A stretch of DNA of 33,367 nucleotides. It comes from Clostridiales bacterium (GTDB taxonomy: Bacteria; Bacillota; Clostridia; Lachnospirales; Lachnospiraceae). Of this stretch, positions 20,386 to 29,859 are shown in pieces (within the stretch, counting starts at the first letter, position 1; every line of letters begins with the position of its first letter). A program made the translations under genes and the position numbers. The stretch spans positions 1 through 33,367 of the forward strand of contig JAJQCO010000217.1 of the NCBI GenBank assembly GCA_021202655.1, read 5' to 3'. The notes below the pieces were generated by a model, which was not told the origin of the DNA, did no database searches, and was given only the letters and a program-made list of their open reading frames with translations.

Positions 20386-20464
20386 GCCATATACCTCCTA
20401 CTTAGATTTTCGGAGAGCATTCTATCTGCCCTCTGTTTTCAGTTTCCTTGCGGATATCCGGATA

Positions 20465-20866
20465 TTACCAGACAAATGCCAGTACTTCGCCGCCTACGCC
20501 CAGACGACGCGCTTCCTTGTCGGTCACGACGCCCTGGTTGGTAGAGATAATCGCAGTCCCCAGGCCGCCCAACACCTTCGGCAGCTCTTCCTTGCTCGCG
20601 TACACACGCAGGCCCGGCTTGGAAATTCTCTTAATTCCGCTGATAATCTTCTCGTTCTTATCCGCGCCGTACTTCAAGGTGATGCGGATATCCTGGAACG
20701 ATCCGTTGTCGACGACGTCGTATTTCCTGATGTAGCCTTCCTTCAGCAGGATATCAGCGATTGCCAGTTTCATCTTGGATGAAGGCACGTCTACTGTATC
20801 ATGTTTTGCAGTGTTAGCGTTACGGATTCTGGTAAGCATATCTGCAATCGGATCACTCATAGTCAT
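20465..20866 (-). CDS. rpsH: 30S ribosomal protein S8
   Basis: [33 protein letters not shown] ... [33 protein letters not shown]. Confidence 0.97.
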   Translation of the reverse strand: MTMSDPIADMLTRIRNANTAKHDTVDVPSSKMKLAIADILLKEGYIRKYDVVDNGSFQDIRITLKYGADKNEKIISGIKRISKPGLRVYASKEELPKVLGGLGTAIISTNQGVVTDKEARRLGVGGEVLAFVW

Positions 20867-20906
20867 GGTAGATTATTCCTCCTTACTCTGTTTTATCACG
20901 GCCGGC

Positions 20907-21092
20907 TTACCAGCTTGCCTTCTTCACCCCCGGGATCTGGCCCTTATATGCCAGCTCACGGAAGCAGATGCGGCAGATGCCGTATTTCCTCAAATATGCA
21001 TGCGGACGCCCGCAGATTCTGCAACGGCTGTACTCTCTGGTGGAGAACTTCGCCGGGCGCTGCTGCTTAATCTTCATTGAAGTCTTTGCCAT
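20907..21092 (-). CDS. rpsZ: 30S ribosomal protein S14 type Z
   Basis: 61 aa, four zinc-binding Cys: [39 protein letters not shown]. Confidence 0.95.
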   Translation of the reverse strand: MAKTSMKIKQQRPAKFSTREYSRCRICGRPHAYLRKYGICRICFRELAYKGQIPGVKKASW

Positions 21093-21107
21093 GGATCCTT
21101 CCTCCTG

Positions 21108-21647
21108 TTATTTTGCAAATGGCATATTGAACAATCTCAAAAGTTCACGGGCTTCCTCATCTGTCTTGGCCGTAGTCACGAAGATGATATCCATGCCCCT
21201 CACCTTATCCACCTTATCATACTCAATCTCCGGGAAGATCAGCTGCTCGCGGATGCCCAGCGCGTAGTTGCCGCGTCCGTCGAAAGCGTTCGGGTTCACG
21301 CCGCGGAAGTCACGCACACGCGGCAGAGCCAGGTTGATCAGACGATCCGCAAACTCATACATCTTCTCTCCGCGAAGCGTCACCTTGCATCCGATCTGCA
21401 TGCCCTCTCTGACCTTGAAGTTTGCCACAGATTTCTTGGCCTTGGTCGTGACTGCCTTCTGTCCGGTGATCAGCTCCAGATCCCGAACCGCAGAGTCGAG
21501 GACTTTGGAATTTTCTTTCGCATCGCCAACGCCCATGTTGATCACGATCTTATCGAGCTTCGGGACTTCCATGACGTTCTTATAGCCGAATTTTTTGATC
21601 AGGGCGTCAACCATCTCGCTCTGATACTGTTCTTTTAATCTTGACAA
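21108..21647 (-). CDS. rplE: 50S ribosomal protein L5 (TTG start)
   Basis: (M)[45 protein letters not shown] at 21647 preceded by AGGAGG; 179 aa. Confidence 0.93.
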   Translation of the reverse strand: MSRLKEQYQSEMVDALIKKFGYKNVMEVPKLDKIVINMGVGDAKENSKVLDSAVRDLELITGQKAVTTKAKKSVANFKVREGMQIGCKVTLRGEKMYEFADRLINLALPRVRDFRGVNPNAFDGRGNYALGIREQLIFPEIEYDKVDKVRGMDIIFVTTAKTDEEARELLRLFNMPFAK

Positions 21648-21669
21648 CTTTCGTTCCTCCTCTCTGACG

Positions 21670-21969
21670 TCAATCAATGACCTTGCCGGTAGCCTTTGCC
21701 ACGCGAACCTTCTTGCCGTCCTTCATTTCGAAGCCGACACGGGTGGTCTTGCCGTCGACAACCAGCATCACATTGGAGGCATCCAGAGGAGCTTCAGTCT
21801 GCACAATGCCGCCCTGTGGATTACTCTGGCTCTGCTTGGCGTGCTTTGTCACCATGTTCACGCCCTCGACGATCACCTTGCCGTCCTTGACGCGCAGCAC
21901 CTTGCCTGTCTTATCTTTATCCTTGCCTGCGATGACCTTTACCAAGTCGTCTCTCTTGATCTTCTGCAC
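21670..21969 (-). CDS. rplX: 50S ribosomal protein L24
   Basis: [46 protein letters not shown]. Confidence 0.96.
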   Translation of the reverse strand: MQKIKRDDLVKVIAGKDKDKTGKVLRVKDGKVIVEGVNMVTKHAKQSQSNPQGGIVQTEAPLDASNVMLVVDGKTTRVGFEMKDGKKVRVAKATGKVID

Positions 21970-21983
21970 AGTCCTGCACCTCC

Positions 21984-22352
21984 TTACAGCACTTCCGGAG
22001 CCAGGGATACGATCTTCATGAACTGCTTCTCACGTAATTCCCTTGCCACCGGTCCAAAAATACGGGTTCCTCTCGGAGTCTTGTCATCCTTGATGATGAC
22101 TGCCGCGTTCTCGTCGAACCTGATATAAGAACCGTCTTTGCGGCGCGCGCCCTTGACGGTCCGGACCACAACAGCCTTTACCACATCGCCCTTCTTTACA
22201 ACGCCGCCTGGTGTTGCATCTTTGACCGAAGCAACGATGATATCGCCAATATTTGCATATCTTCTGGTCGAGCCGCCCATCACTCGGATGCAGAGAAGCT
22301 CCTTCGCTCCGGTATTGTCGGCGACCTTCAGTCTGGTTTCCTGCTGAATCAT
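21984..22352 (-). CDS. rplN: 50S ribosomal protein L14
   Basis: [44 protein letters not shown]. Confidence 0.97.
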   Translation of the reverse strand: MIQQETRLKVADNTGAKELLCIRVMGGSTRRYANIGDIIVASVKDATPGGVVKKGDVVKAVVVRTVKGARRKDGSYIRFDENAAVIIKDDKTPRGTRIFGPVARELREKQFMKIVSLAPEVL

Positions 22353-22387
22353 GCCTGATACTCCTTCCTGATCTTCCTTATGCGGCC

Positions 22388-22642
22388 TTATCTCGCCTTC
22401 TCAATAATCTCAACCAGTCTCCATCTCTTGTCCTTTGAAAGCGGCCTGGTCTCCATAACTCTCACGGTATCGCCCGTGCCGCACTCATTCTTCTCATCGT
22501 GTGCCTTCAGCTTCACCGTCTTCTTTACAATCTTGCCGTACAGAGGATGTCTTACGTGGTCCTCGATAGCAACTACAATCGTCTTGTCCATCTTGTCGCT
22601 TACGACTTTGCCGACACGGGTTTTTCTCAAATTTCTCTCCAC
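22388..22642 (-). CDS. rpsQ: 30S ribosomal protein S17 (GTG start)
   Basis: (M)[52 protein letters not shown] at 22642 behind GGGAGAG; 84 aa. Confidence 0.93.
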   Translation of the reverse strand: MERNLRKTRVGKVVSDKMDKTIVVAIEDHVRHPLYGKIVKKTVKLKAHDEKNECGTGDTVRVMETRPLSKDKRWRLVEIIEKAR

Positions 22643-22661
22643 GATATGACTCTCCCTTCCC

Positions 22662-22871
22662 TTATCTGGACTTCTCTGTAATAACAGTCTGAATCCTGGC
22701 AATGTTCTTGCGAACCTCTTTGATTCTGCTGGTATTGTCCAGCTGGTTGGTCGCATTCTGGAATCTCAAGTTGAAGAGCTCCTTCTTGGCAGCTACCAAC
22801 TCCTCCTGCAGCTCTGCGGCTGTCCTGGCCTTCAAATCCTCTACATATTTATTAGTCTTCACTGTTATCAC
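22662..22871 (-). CDS. rpmC: 50S ribosomal protein L29
   Basis: [49 protein letters not shown]. Confidence 0.95.
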   Translation of the reverse strand: MITVKTNKYVEDLKARTAAELQEELVAAKKELFNLRFQNATNQLDNTSRIKEVRKNIARIQTVITEKSR

Positions 22872-23289
22872 CGCCCTCTAACTCTGCTTTCGAAGCAATT
22901 CGACATTTGCATGGTAACTTGTGCATAGCAAGGCGCAGTGCCTCTTTGGCAACTTCATCGGAAACGCCTGCAATCTCAAACAGGACTCTGCCCGGCTTGA
23001 CAACGGCTACCCAGTATTCCAGGGCGCCCTTTCCGGAACCCATTCGAGTCTCAGCCGGCTTTGCGGTGACCGGCTTATCCGGGAAGATCTTGATCCAGAC
23101 CTTACCGCCACGCTTGATATAACGGGTCATAGCGACACGGGCCGCCTCAATCTGGTTGGACTTGATCCAGCACGGTTCCGTCGCAATCAGACCCCACTCG
23201 CCATAGTTGATGGTATTTCCTCTTAAAGCTTTTCCGGCCATCGTCCCACGGAACTGTTTGCGGCGCTTTACTCTCTTCGGCATTAACAT
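22852..23289 (-). CDS. rplP: 50S ribosomal protein L16
   Basis: [40 protein letters not shown]. Confidence 0.97.
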   Translation of the reverse strand: MLMPKRVKRRKQFRGTMAGKALRGNTINYGEWGLIATEPCWIKSNQIEAARVAMTRYIKRGGKVWIKIFPDKPVTAKPAETRMGSGKGALEYWVAVVKPGRVLFEIAGVSDEVAKEALRLAMHKLPCKCRIASKAELEGGDNSED

Positions 23290-23954
23290 TATTTATCGCT
23301 CCCTTCCTTTTTTCCCTTAGTCGGAAGTACTTCGCCCTTGTAGATCCACACCTTCACGCCAACCTTGCCGTAGGTGGTGTCTGCCTCGGCGAAACCATAA
23401 TCAATATCTGCTCTTAATGTCTGAAGCGGGATCGTGCCCTCGCTGTAGAACTCGGTGCGCGCGATATCCGCGCCGCCCAGACGTCCGCCAACCGATGTCT
23501 TGATTCCTCTGACGCCTGCCTTCATGGCACGACCCATCGTGCCCTTGACCGCACGGCGGAAGGAAACACGGTTCTCCAGCTGCTGCGCGATATTCTCTGC
23601 AACGAGCTGTGCGTCGCGGTCCGGACGCTTGATTTCCTTGATATCAATGAAGACCTTCTTCGCGGTAAGCTTCTGCACCTCGACCTTAAGCTTCTCGATC
23701 TCCGCGCCGCCCTTGCCGATAACCACGCCCGGCTTCGCGGTAAAGATAATGATCTTCACCCGGTCTGCCGCACGCTCGATCTCAACTCTGGAGATCCCGG
23801 CGCTGTAAAGCTTCTTCTTCAGGAACTTACGGATATTGTAATCCTCAACCAGGCAATCCGCGAAATCGCCTTTTGAGCTCTCTGCATACCACCTGGAATC
23901 CCAGTCCTTAATAACACCGACTCTTAAGCCGTGTGGATTCACTTTCTGTCCCAT
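23289..23954 (-). CDS. rpsC: 30S ribosomal protein S3
   Basis: [26 protein letters not shown] motif [16 protein letters not shown]. Confidence 0.97.
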   Translation of the reverse strand: MGQKVNPHGLRVGVIKDWDSRWYAESSKGDFADCLVEDYNIRKFLKKKLYSAGISRVEIERAADRVKIIIFTAKPGVVIGKGGAEIEKLKVEVQKLTAKKVFIDIKEIKRPDRDAQLVAENIAQQLENRVSFRRAVKGTMGRAMKAGVRGIKTSVGGRLGGADIARTEFYSEGTIPLQTLRADIDYGFAEADTTYGKVGVKVWIYKGEVLPTKGKKEGSDK

Positions 23955-23965
23955 ATTTGCCTCCT

Positions 23966-24352
23966 CTATCTTTCATTCAGCACAACGGTGATGTGGCTCA
24001 TTCTCTTCTCAATCCGGTAAGCCCTGCCCTGTGCCCTCGGGTGAATTCTCTTCATGATCGGTCCCTGGTTTGCATAGCACTCCTCGACGAACAGCTTCGT
24101 GCGATCCATGCCATTGTTATTCTCCGCGTTTGCCGCAGCGGATTCCAGGAGCTTCTTAATCAAAGAAGACGCATATCTGGGATTATAGGTAACGATACCG
24201 ATCGCGGTATCCAGATCCTTGCCGCGAATGGCATCCAATACAAAACATGCTTTCTGGACGGAAACCCGTGCGTAGGTAAGAGTCGCGCTCGGTCTGGTGT
24301 CCTTCTGGGCATTTCTTTCTCTCTTAATCTGGCTTCTGTGTCCTTTCGCCAT
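23966..24352 (-). CDS. rplV: 50S ribosomal protein L22
   Basis: [25 protein letters not shown] ... [29 protein letters not shown]. Confidence 0.97.
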   Translation of the reverse strand: MAKGHRSQIKRERNAQKDTRPSATLTYARVSVQKACFVLDAIRGKDLDTAIGIVTYNPRYASSLIKKLLESAAANAENNNGMDRTKLFVEECYANQGPIMKRIHPRAQGRAYRIEKRMSHITVVLNER

Positions 24353-24381
24353 GGTGTCATAACCTCCTTTCGACTCTTCCG

Positions 24382-24660
24382 TTATCTCTTGGACTTCTTC
24401 TCGTCCTTGCCGTGTCCTCTGTAGGTTCTGGTTGCAACAAACTCGCCCAGCTTGTGGCCGACCATATCCTCGGTCACATATACCGGCACGTGCTTTCTGC
24501 CGTCATGAACGGCGATCGTATGTCCAACCATCTGCGGGAAGATTGTGGAACGACGGGACCAGGTCTTGATGACCTGCTTCTGTCCGGATGCGTTCTGCGC
24601 GTCGATCTTCTTGAGCAGATGCGCGTCCGCAAATGGTCCTTTTTTTAATGAACGTGACAT
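24382..24660 (-). CDS. rpsS: 30S ribosomal protein S19
   Basis: [23 protein letters not shown] ... [51 protein letters not shown]. Confidence 0.96.
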   Translation of the reverse strand: MSRSLKKGPFADAHLLKKIDAQNASGQKQVIKTWSRRSTIFPQMVGHTIAVHDGRKHVPVYVTEDMVGHKLGEFVATRTYRGHGKDEKKSKR

Positions 24661-24680
24661 AGTTTTCAATCCTCCTTCGA

Positions 24681-25526
24681 TTATTTGATGGTCTTGCCGT
24701 CGCGTCTTCTGACAATCAGCTTATTGGACTGCTTGTGTTTCTTGCGGGTCTTGAGTCCCAGAGCCGGCTTGCCCCACGGAGTGCTCGGACCCGGACGGCC
24801 GATTCCGGTCTTACCTTCACCACCGCCGTGCGGATGGTCGTTCGGGTTCATGACGGAACCGCGGACGGTAGGACGGATTCCCATGTTACGTTTTCTTCCT
24901 GCCTTGCCGTAGTTGATCAGGTTGTGCTCGCCGTTTCCGACCACGCCGATCGTCGCGCGGCAGCTAATCGGAACCATGCGCATCTCGCCGGACGGAAGTC
25001 TTAAGGTGGCGTACTTGCCTTCCTTTGCCATCAGCTGTGCGGAGTTGCCTGCGGAACGGACCAGCTGGCCGCCCTTGCCCGGATACAGCTCGATGTTGTG
25101 GATCTGAGCGCCGACCGGGATCTTCTCAAGCGGCAGGCAGTTGCCCACTCTCGCCTCAGCGTCCGGACCGCTCATCACCTTCATGCCGTCGGTCAGACCG
25201 GCCGGAGCCAGGATATAGGCCTTTTCGCCGTCTGCATAGCAGATCAGCGCGATATTCGCCGTGCGGTTCGGATCATACTCGATTCCGATCACGGTAGCCG
25301 GGATGCCGTCTTTTCCGTTTCTCTTGAAATCAATGATCCTGTATTTTCTGCGGGAACCGCCGCCGCGATGTCTCACGGTGATTTTTCCCTGATTGTTACG
25401 TCCTGCATTCTTCTTCAAAGAAGTGACCAGAGACTTCTCCGGGGTGGACTTCGTGATCTCCGCGAAATCGGAACCGGTCATCTGTCTTCTGGAAGGGGTA
25501 TATGGGTTATATGTCTTGATTCCCAT
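24681..25526 (-). CDS. rplB: 50S ribosomal protein L2
   Basis: [25 protein letters not shown] ... [54 protein letters not shown]. Confidence 0.97.
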   Translation of the reverse strand: MGIKTYNPYTPSRRQMTGSDFAEITKSTPEKSLVTSLKKNAGRNNQGKITVRHRGGGSRRKYRIIDFKRNGKDGIPATVIGIEYDPNRTANIALICYADGEKAYILAPAGLTDGMKVMSGPDAEARVGNCLPLEKIPVGAQIHNIELYPGKGGQLVRSAGNSAQLMAKEGKYATLRLPSGEMRMVPISCRATIGVVGNGEHNLINYGKAGRKRNMGIRPTVRGSVMNPNDHPHGGGEGKTGIGRPGPSTPWGKPALGLKTRKKHKQSNKLIVRRRDGKTIK

Positions 25527-25713
25527 GACATTTGCTCCTCTCTTTCCATCGGCGTCGCGGGTGTCAACGCGCCCGCGCGTGTCGTTTTATCACGGCGCGA
25601 TCTTGATTTCTCTTCCCTCATCGCCGCCGTATAGCTATGGTTGTCCGTTCAGGATGTCCGTCCTCCGGGCGATTTTCTTCGCCGCCCGAGCCGTCTCGTC
25701 CTGTGTGGGCATC

Positions 25714-26013
25714 TTACAGTCCGGAGAAGATCTCGATCTCCTTGCTGTCCTCTGTCAGCTGGACGATCGCCTTCTTCGTCGCTGCGGTCTTGCCGTAGGT
25801 CACGCCTCTTCTTCTGGTCTTGCCCTCCAGATTCATGGTGTTCACGCTCTTCACCTTCGTGCCCGGGAACATCTTCTCAACCGCTTCCTTCACCATGACC
25901 TTATTGGCTTCCGGATGTACCAGGAAGGTGTATTTTCTCTCTGACATGGCGTTCATGCTCTTCTCGGTAATCACCGGCTTTAAAATAACGTCATAATACT
26001 GAATGTTTGCCAT
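25714..26013 (-). CDS. rplW: 50S ribosomal protein L23
   Basis: [55 protein letters not shown]. Confidence 0.96.
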   Translation of the reverse strand: MANIQYYDVILKPVITEKSMNAMSERKYTFLVHPEANKVMVKEAVEKMFPGTKVKSVNTMNLEGKTRRRGVTYGKTAATKKAIVQLTEDSKEIEIFSGL

Positions 26014-26633
26014 TATGCGTACACCTCCTCGATACCCGCGACCGCATCCTTGCTGGCCACTACCGTGTTGTACTTCAGAATATCATAAACATTGATCGTG
26101 TTGACATAGGCTGTCTTCACATCGGCGATGTTCCGCGCGGACAGCACCACGTTGTCGCTGTCTTTTCCGACTACGACCAGAGCCTTGCCAACCTTTAAGT
26201 TGTTCAGGACCTCCTGGAACTTCTTCGTCTTGATCTCATCCATCTTAAGCTCGTCGACTACGATAAACTTGTTCTCCTGAACGCGGCTGGTCAGCGCGGA
26301 CTTGAGCGCCGCACGCTTCTCCTTCTTGTTCAGCGTAATCGTATAATCTCTCGGGGTCGGAGCAAATACAACGCCACCGCCCTTCCACTGCGGAGCTCTG
26401 GTGGAACCCTGTCTTGCATGTCCGGTTCCCTTCTGTCTCCACGGCTTCCTGCCGCCGCCAGATACCTCAGAGCGGGTCTTCGCTTTCTGTGTTCCCTGGC
26501 GCTTGTTGGCAAGCTGCGCTACCACTGCGAGGTGTACCAGGTGCTCATTTACCTTCGCGCCAAATACCGCGTCGCTCAGCTCCATCTCGCCTACGACTTT
26601 GCCTTCCATATTGTAAACAGATACATTAGCCAT
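26013..26633 (-). CDS. rplD: 50S ribosomal protein L4
   Basis: [25 protein letters not shown] ... [40 protein letters not shown]. Confidence 0.97.
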   Translation of the reverse strand: MANVSVYNMEGKVVGEMELSDAVFGAKVNEHLVHLAVVAQLANKRQGTQKAKTRSEVSGGGRKPWRQKGTGHARQGSTRAPQWKGGGVVFAPTPRDYTITLNKKEKRAALKSALTSRVQENKFIVVDELKMDEIKTKKFQEVLNNLKVGKALVVVGKDSDNVVLSARNIADVKTAYVNTINVYDILKYNTVVASKDAVAGIEEVYA

Positions 26634-26661
26634 CTGTGTGTTCCTCCTTTCTCGTCCAAGC

Positions 26662-27297
26662 TTACTGAGCAGTCTTCACTGTCTCTCTGATCGTCACCAG
26701 CGCCTTCTTCGGCCCCGGAACCGCGCCCTTGACCAGGAGCAGGTTCTTCTCTGCGTCCACGCGGACGATCTGAAGATTCTGGACCGTCACCTGCTTGTTG
26801 CCCATCTGGCCAGGCATGCCCTTGCCCTTGAATACACGGCTCGGATCGGAGCATGCGCCGTTGGAACCCTGATGGCGATGGAACTTGGAACCGTGAGCCA
26901 TCGGTCCTCTGTGCTGACCGAGTCTCTTGATCGTACCCTGGAATCCTTTTCCCTTGGACACTGCGGTCGCATCAACCTTGTCGCCCTCGGCGAAGATGTC
27001 GGCCTTGATCTCGTCCTTCACGGAGTAGTCCTCTGCGTTGTCAAAGCGGAACTCTCTCACAAATCTCTTGTAAGCGACGCCAGCCTTGTCAAAGTGACCC
27101 TTCAACGGCTTCGAAACCAGCTTCTCCCGCTTGTCAACGAATCCGACCTGCACGGCCTTATATCCGTCGTTCTCCTCTGTCTTTACCTGAGTGACCACGC
27201 ACGGGCCGGCCTGAAGAACTGTGACAGGAACCAGCACGCCGTCCTTGTCAAAGATCTGGGTCATCCCGACCTTGGTCGCCAAAATCGCTTTCTTCAT
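26662..27297 (-). CDS. rplC: 50S ribosomal protein L3
   Basis: [40 protein letters not shown] ... [26 protein letters not shown]. Confidence 0.97.
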   Translation of the reverse strand: MKKAILATKVGMTQIFDKDGVLVPVTVLQAGPCVVTQVKTEENDGYKAVQVGFVDKREKLVSKPLKGHFDKAGVAYKRFVREFRFDNAEDYSVKDEIKADIFAEGDKVDATAVSKGKGFQGTIKRLGQHRGPMAHGSKFHRHQGSNGACSDPSRVFKGKGMPGQMGNKQVTVQNLQIVRVDAEKNLLLVKGAVPGPKKALVTIRETVKTAQ

Positions 27298-27352
27298 TTC
27301 TTTTCCTCCTTACAGCGGATTACCTTTACGGCAATCATACTAAAGCGCTCTT

Positions 27353-27670
27353 TTACTTCTGCTTCATCTTGATGTCGATGTACACGCCCGCCGGCATTTC
27401 CAGCCTGCTCAGCGCATCCACCGTCTTCTGGCTCGGGGTGGTAATATCGATCAGTCTCTTGTGAGTTCTCTGCTCGAACTGCTCTCTGGAATCCTTGTAC
27501 TTGTGTACGGCTCTCAGAATCGTAACTACTTCCTTCTTTGTCGGCAGCGGCACCGGCCCGCTCACCTGCGCCCCCGTCTTCTTTACGGTCTCGATGATTT
27601 TCCCGGCAGACTGATCTACCAGCTGATGGTCGTAAGCCTTCAGTGTGATTCTCATTACCTGACTTGCCAT
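27353..27670 (-). CDS. rpsJ: 30S ribosomal protein S10
   Basis: [81 protein letters not shown]. Confidence 0.96.
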   Translation of the reverse strand: MASQVMRITLKAYDHQLVDQSAGKIIETVKKTGAQVSGPVPLPTKKEVVTILRAVHKYKDSREQFEQRTHKRLIDITTPSQKTVDALSRLEMPAGVYIDIKMKQK

Positions 27671-27897
27671 AAAAAAAGTCGCCTCCTTTTCGCACTTTTC
27701 CTGAAGTACGACAAGCGGTGACTGTACACATCTCCGTGTGTGTCGCGAACCGACCCCACACTGCGTTACTGCATTTGCTACAGCTGTTTAATTGGTACAG
27801 TGACTTGTCGTCAGTTTCCTAACTTGACATTCGCTCCACGGAAAAACCTGCCACGGCGGGCAGCAACCTCACGCTTCATCGCTATCATGTCACAGCC
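27671..27897 (-). promoter_or_regulatory. Structured 5' leader of the S10 operon (candidate autoregulatory leader)
   Basis: Region between promoter and rpsJ ATG. 27708-27715 pairs with 27804-27811 (8 bp), 27721-27727 with 27795-27801 (7 bp); inner hairpin 27736-27761; GC hairpin plus T5 at 27842-27863. Confidence 0.6.
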
Positions 27898-27902
27898 CAA
27901 TT

Positions 27903-27931
27903 ATCCTACCATAATTTTTCAGGAAATGCAA
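27903..27931 (-). promoter_or_regulatory. Sigma-A promoter of the S10-spc-alpha superoperon
   Basis: Minus strand TTGCAT-N17-TAGGAT with extended -10 TGG. Confidence 0.75.
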
Positions 27932-27949
27932 GGGGGAATTTGTAAAACT

Positions 27950-28150
27950 TTTGTTACGATTCACAGCTCATCTGGATTTACTGACAGAATCGTCGTGCCT
28001 GCACGTAAGAGGCTGGAAGTAAATTCAGATTCAGCCTGTGAAGCAGGAACTCCACCCACATAAGCAGTCTTAGCTGCGTTAGCAGCGAAACTGGAGCACA
28101 GAATGTGCGACGAGTGCGCATGTGGGTGGAGGGCTGTGAATCGTAACAAA
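27950..28150. repeat. ~200-bp nested inverted-repeat element (palindromic repeat/MITE-like or structured RNA)
   Basis: Perfect 18-bp outer inverted repeat 27950-27967 / 28133-28150 (TTTGTTACGATTCACAGC); inner 12-bp perfect repeat 28050-28061 / 28120-28131 (CTCCACCCACAT); further internal hairpins. Confidence 0.75.
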
Positions 28151-28169
28151 CATTTATTATGCTCCCCCT

Positions 28170-29549
28170 CTATTTCCAGTCGAAGGCTTCCCAGTCCGGC
28201 TCCTCCGGAGAGGTATAATATCCTCCGTCTGTCTCTTCATCGTCAATCTCTATCAGAATGCCAGAGCTGTTGGTCTTGTATTTCGTGTCGGTGGCATCCT
28301 TCACCGTCGTGCTCTTCATGATCTTGCCGCTGGTGTTGACGACGTAATTCTTCTCGCCATTCCCGGACGGGATCGTAAAGACCTCATATTTGCTGCCGGA
28401 ATCTGCCTTCTGCAGCCGCCCCATATAATAAAGATGGTTCTCGTAAACGCCGGTCAGGCCCTTACCGCTGGCGTTGAAATAATACTGACGGCTCTCTCCG
28501 CCCTCGTCAATCGTGAAGATACCGCTCTTTTGCAGGCAGCTCTGGTCGCGGGTTCCGAAATAATAGGCCGTGTATTCAACCTCATCGTCATCACTGCCAT
28601 AGATCCGCTGAATTCCGTAAACCGGCGTGCCGTAATCATTAAAGAGATACGACTTTCCGCTGATCTTCTTAAAATCGCTCTTCGTCGCGCTGCCCTCTTC
28701 CGGTCCGACATAGGGCTCGCCCTTGCTGTCAAAATAGAACCACTCCACCTCATAGCGATAATTGCTCTGCAGGTTTTCCGGGGGCTCCGCCGCGTACCAG
28801 CCGGTCTTCACGACTCCGTCCTCATCTACCATGCGGTAGTCCTCGATGTCGTCGGATTCGTCCCCGGTCACGCAGACCCAGCCGGTCTGGAAGGCACCGT
28901 CCTCGTCGATGCAGTACCAGACGCCGTTGATCTTCTTCTGTTTGACGTTGTCTCCGGAATCCTTCGCCACCTGCTTCTTGCCGGTGGAACTGAAATAGTA
29001 AAGCTCCTTGCCGTCGTCATAATCGGACTCCGGCCCCGGAACCGTATCCTCGTCATAATCCGGCGGATACAGCCTCTGCCATCCGGTCAGCGCCTTCCCG
29101 TCCTCCGCGCAGTAATACATGTCATCCAGAATCCACCCGGTCTGCATGATACCGTTCTCATCAAAATAATAGCGGGATCCGTCGATCTCACACCAGTCCT
29201 CCGTGACAACCTTTCCGGTGGAGCTGCAATAATAGTAATCATAGCCGAGCGCTGCCGAGGTATTCTCCTTCTTCAGCCAGGTGTTCGTCACCCGCAGCCC
29301 GTTCTCATCCACGAAATACTGATTGTCGTCCACCCAGGAATTCACAGCCATCGTGCCGGTGGAGTCCAGCCACCGCAGCTTGCTGTCCGCGCCGTACACC
29401 CATGAGTCGGTAAGCCTCGCGCCGGACTCACTGTAATACACCCAGCTTCCATTCTCCGACACCCATCCGGCCGCGAATGCGCAGACCGCCGGACTGGCAA
29501 ACGCCAGCGTCGCCGCCAGCACAGGAATCACAAATCGTCTTCTCTTCAT
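28170..29549 (-). CDS. Secreted cell-wall-binding (choline-binding-like) repeat protein, repeats throughout
   Basis: Signal peptide MKRRRFVIPVLAATLAFASPAVCAFA; many GWVSENGSWVYYSESGARLTDSW / DWCEIDGSRYYFDENGIMQTGW repeats; ends in TAG. Confidence 0.87.
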   Translation of the reverse strand: MKRRRFVIPVLAATLAFASPAVCAFAAGWVSENGSWVYYSESGARLTDSWVYGADSKLRWLDSTGTMAVNSWVDDNQYFVDENGLRVTNTWLKKENTSAALGYDYYYCSSTGKVVTEDWCEIDGSRYYFDENGIMQTGWILDDMYYCAEDGKALTGWQRLYPPDYDEDTVPGPESDYDDGKELYYFSSTGKKQVAKDSGDNVKQKKINGVWYCIDEDGAFQTGWVCVTGDESDDIEDYRMVDEDGVVKTGWYAAEPPENLQSNYRYEVEWFYFDSKGEPYVGPEEGSATKSDFKKISGKSYLFNDYGTPVYGIQRIYGSDDDEVEYTAYYFGTRDQSCLQKSGIFTIDEGGESRQYYFNASGKGLTGVYENHLYYMGRLQKADSGSKYEVFTIPSGNGEKNYVVNTSGKIMKSTTVKDATDTKYKTNSSGILIEIDDEETDGGYYTSPEEPDWEAFDWK

Positions 29550-29618
29550 ATTAAATACCGCTCCTCCATTCCCCGTCAAAATGCCTCATGCCGGATATCT
29601 GTCTGAATAATCATTCTT

Positions 29619-29647
29619 ATTTTACCAATTTCATGAAAAGGATTCAA
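29619..29647 (-). promoter_or_regulatory. Sigma-A promoter for the 28170..29549 gene
   Basis: Minus strand TTGAAT-N17-TAAAAT. Confidence 0.65.
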
Positions 29648-29737
29648 CTAAAATAAACGGGAAATTTCTTACAATTCCATGTACTCATCCGCGCACTCGC
29701 CCGAAATTTATCCGCAGCAGAAAATTTCATTTTAGGA

Positions 29738-29766
29738 TTGATGGAAATACAGTTTTGTAGTATACT
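29738..29766 (+). promoter_or_regulatory. Sigma-A promoter for fba
   Basis: TTGATG-N17-TATACT. Confidence 0.7.
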
Positions 29767-29859
29767 TGCAATGATGCAAGGAACCTTACCGTCTCATTCC
29801 GTCCGCAAAAGGGACGGGCTGTGTACGGTAAAATAAACGATAAAGCGAGGTTGAGTATT

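Noticed and set aside
27961-28149. 62-aa minus-strand ORF
   Set aside because: Lies wholly inside the nested inverted-repeat element with no convincing SD; probably a spurious ORF.
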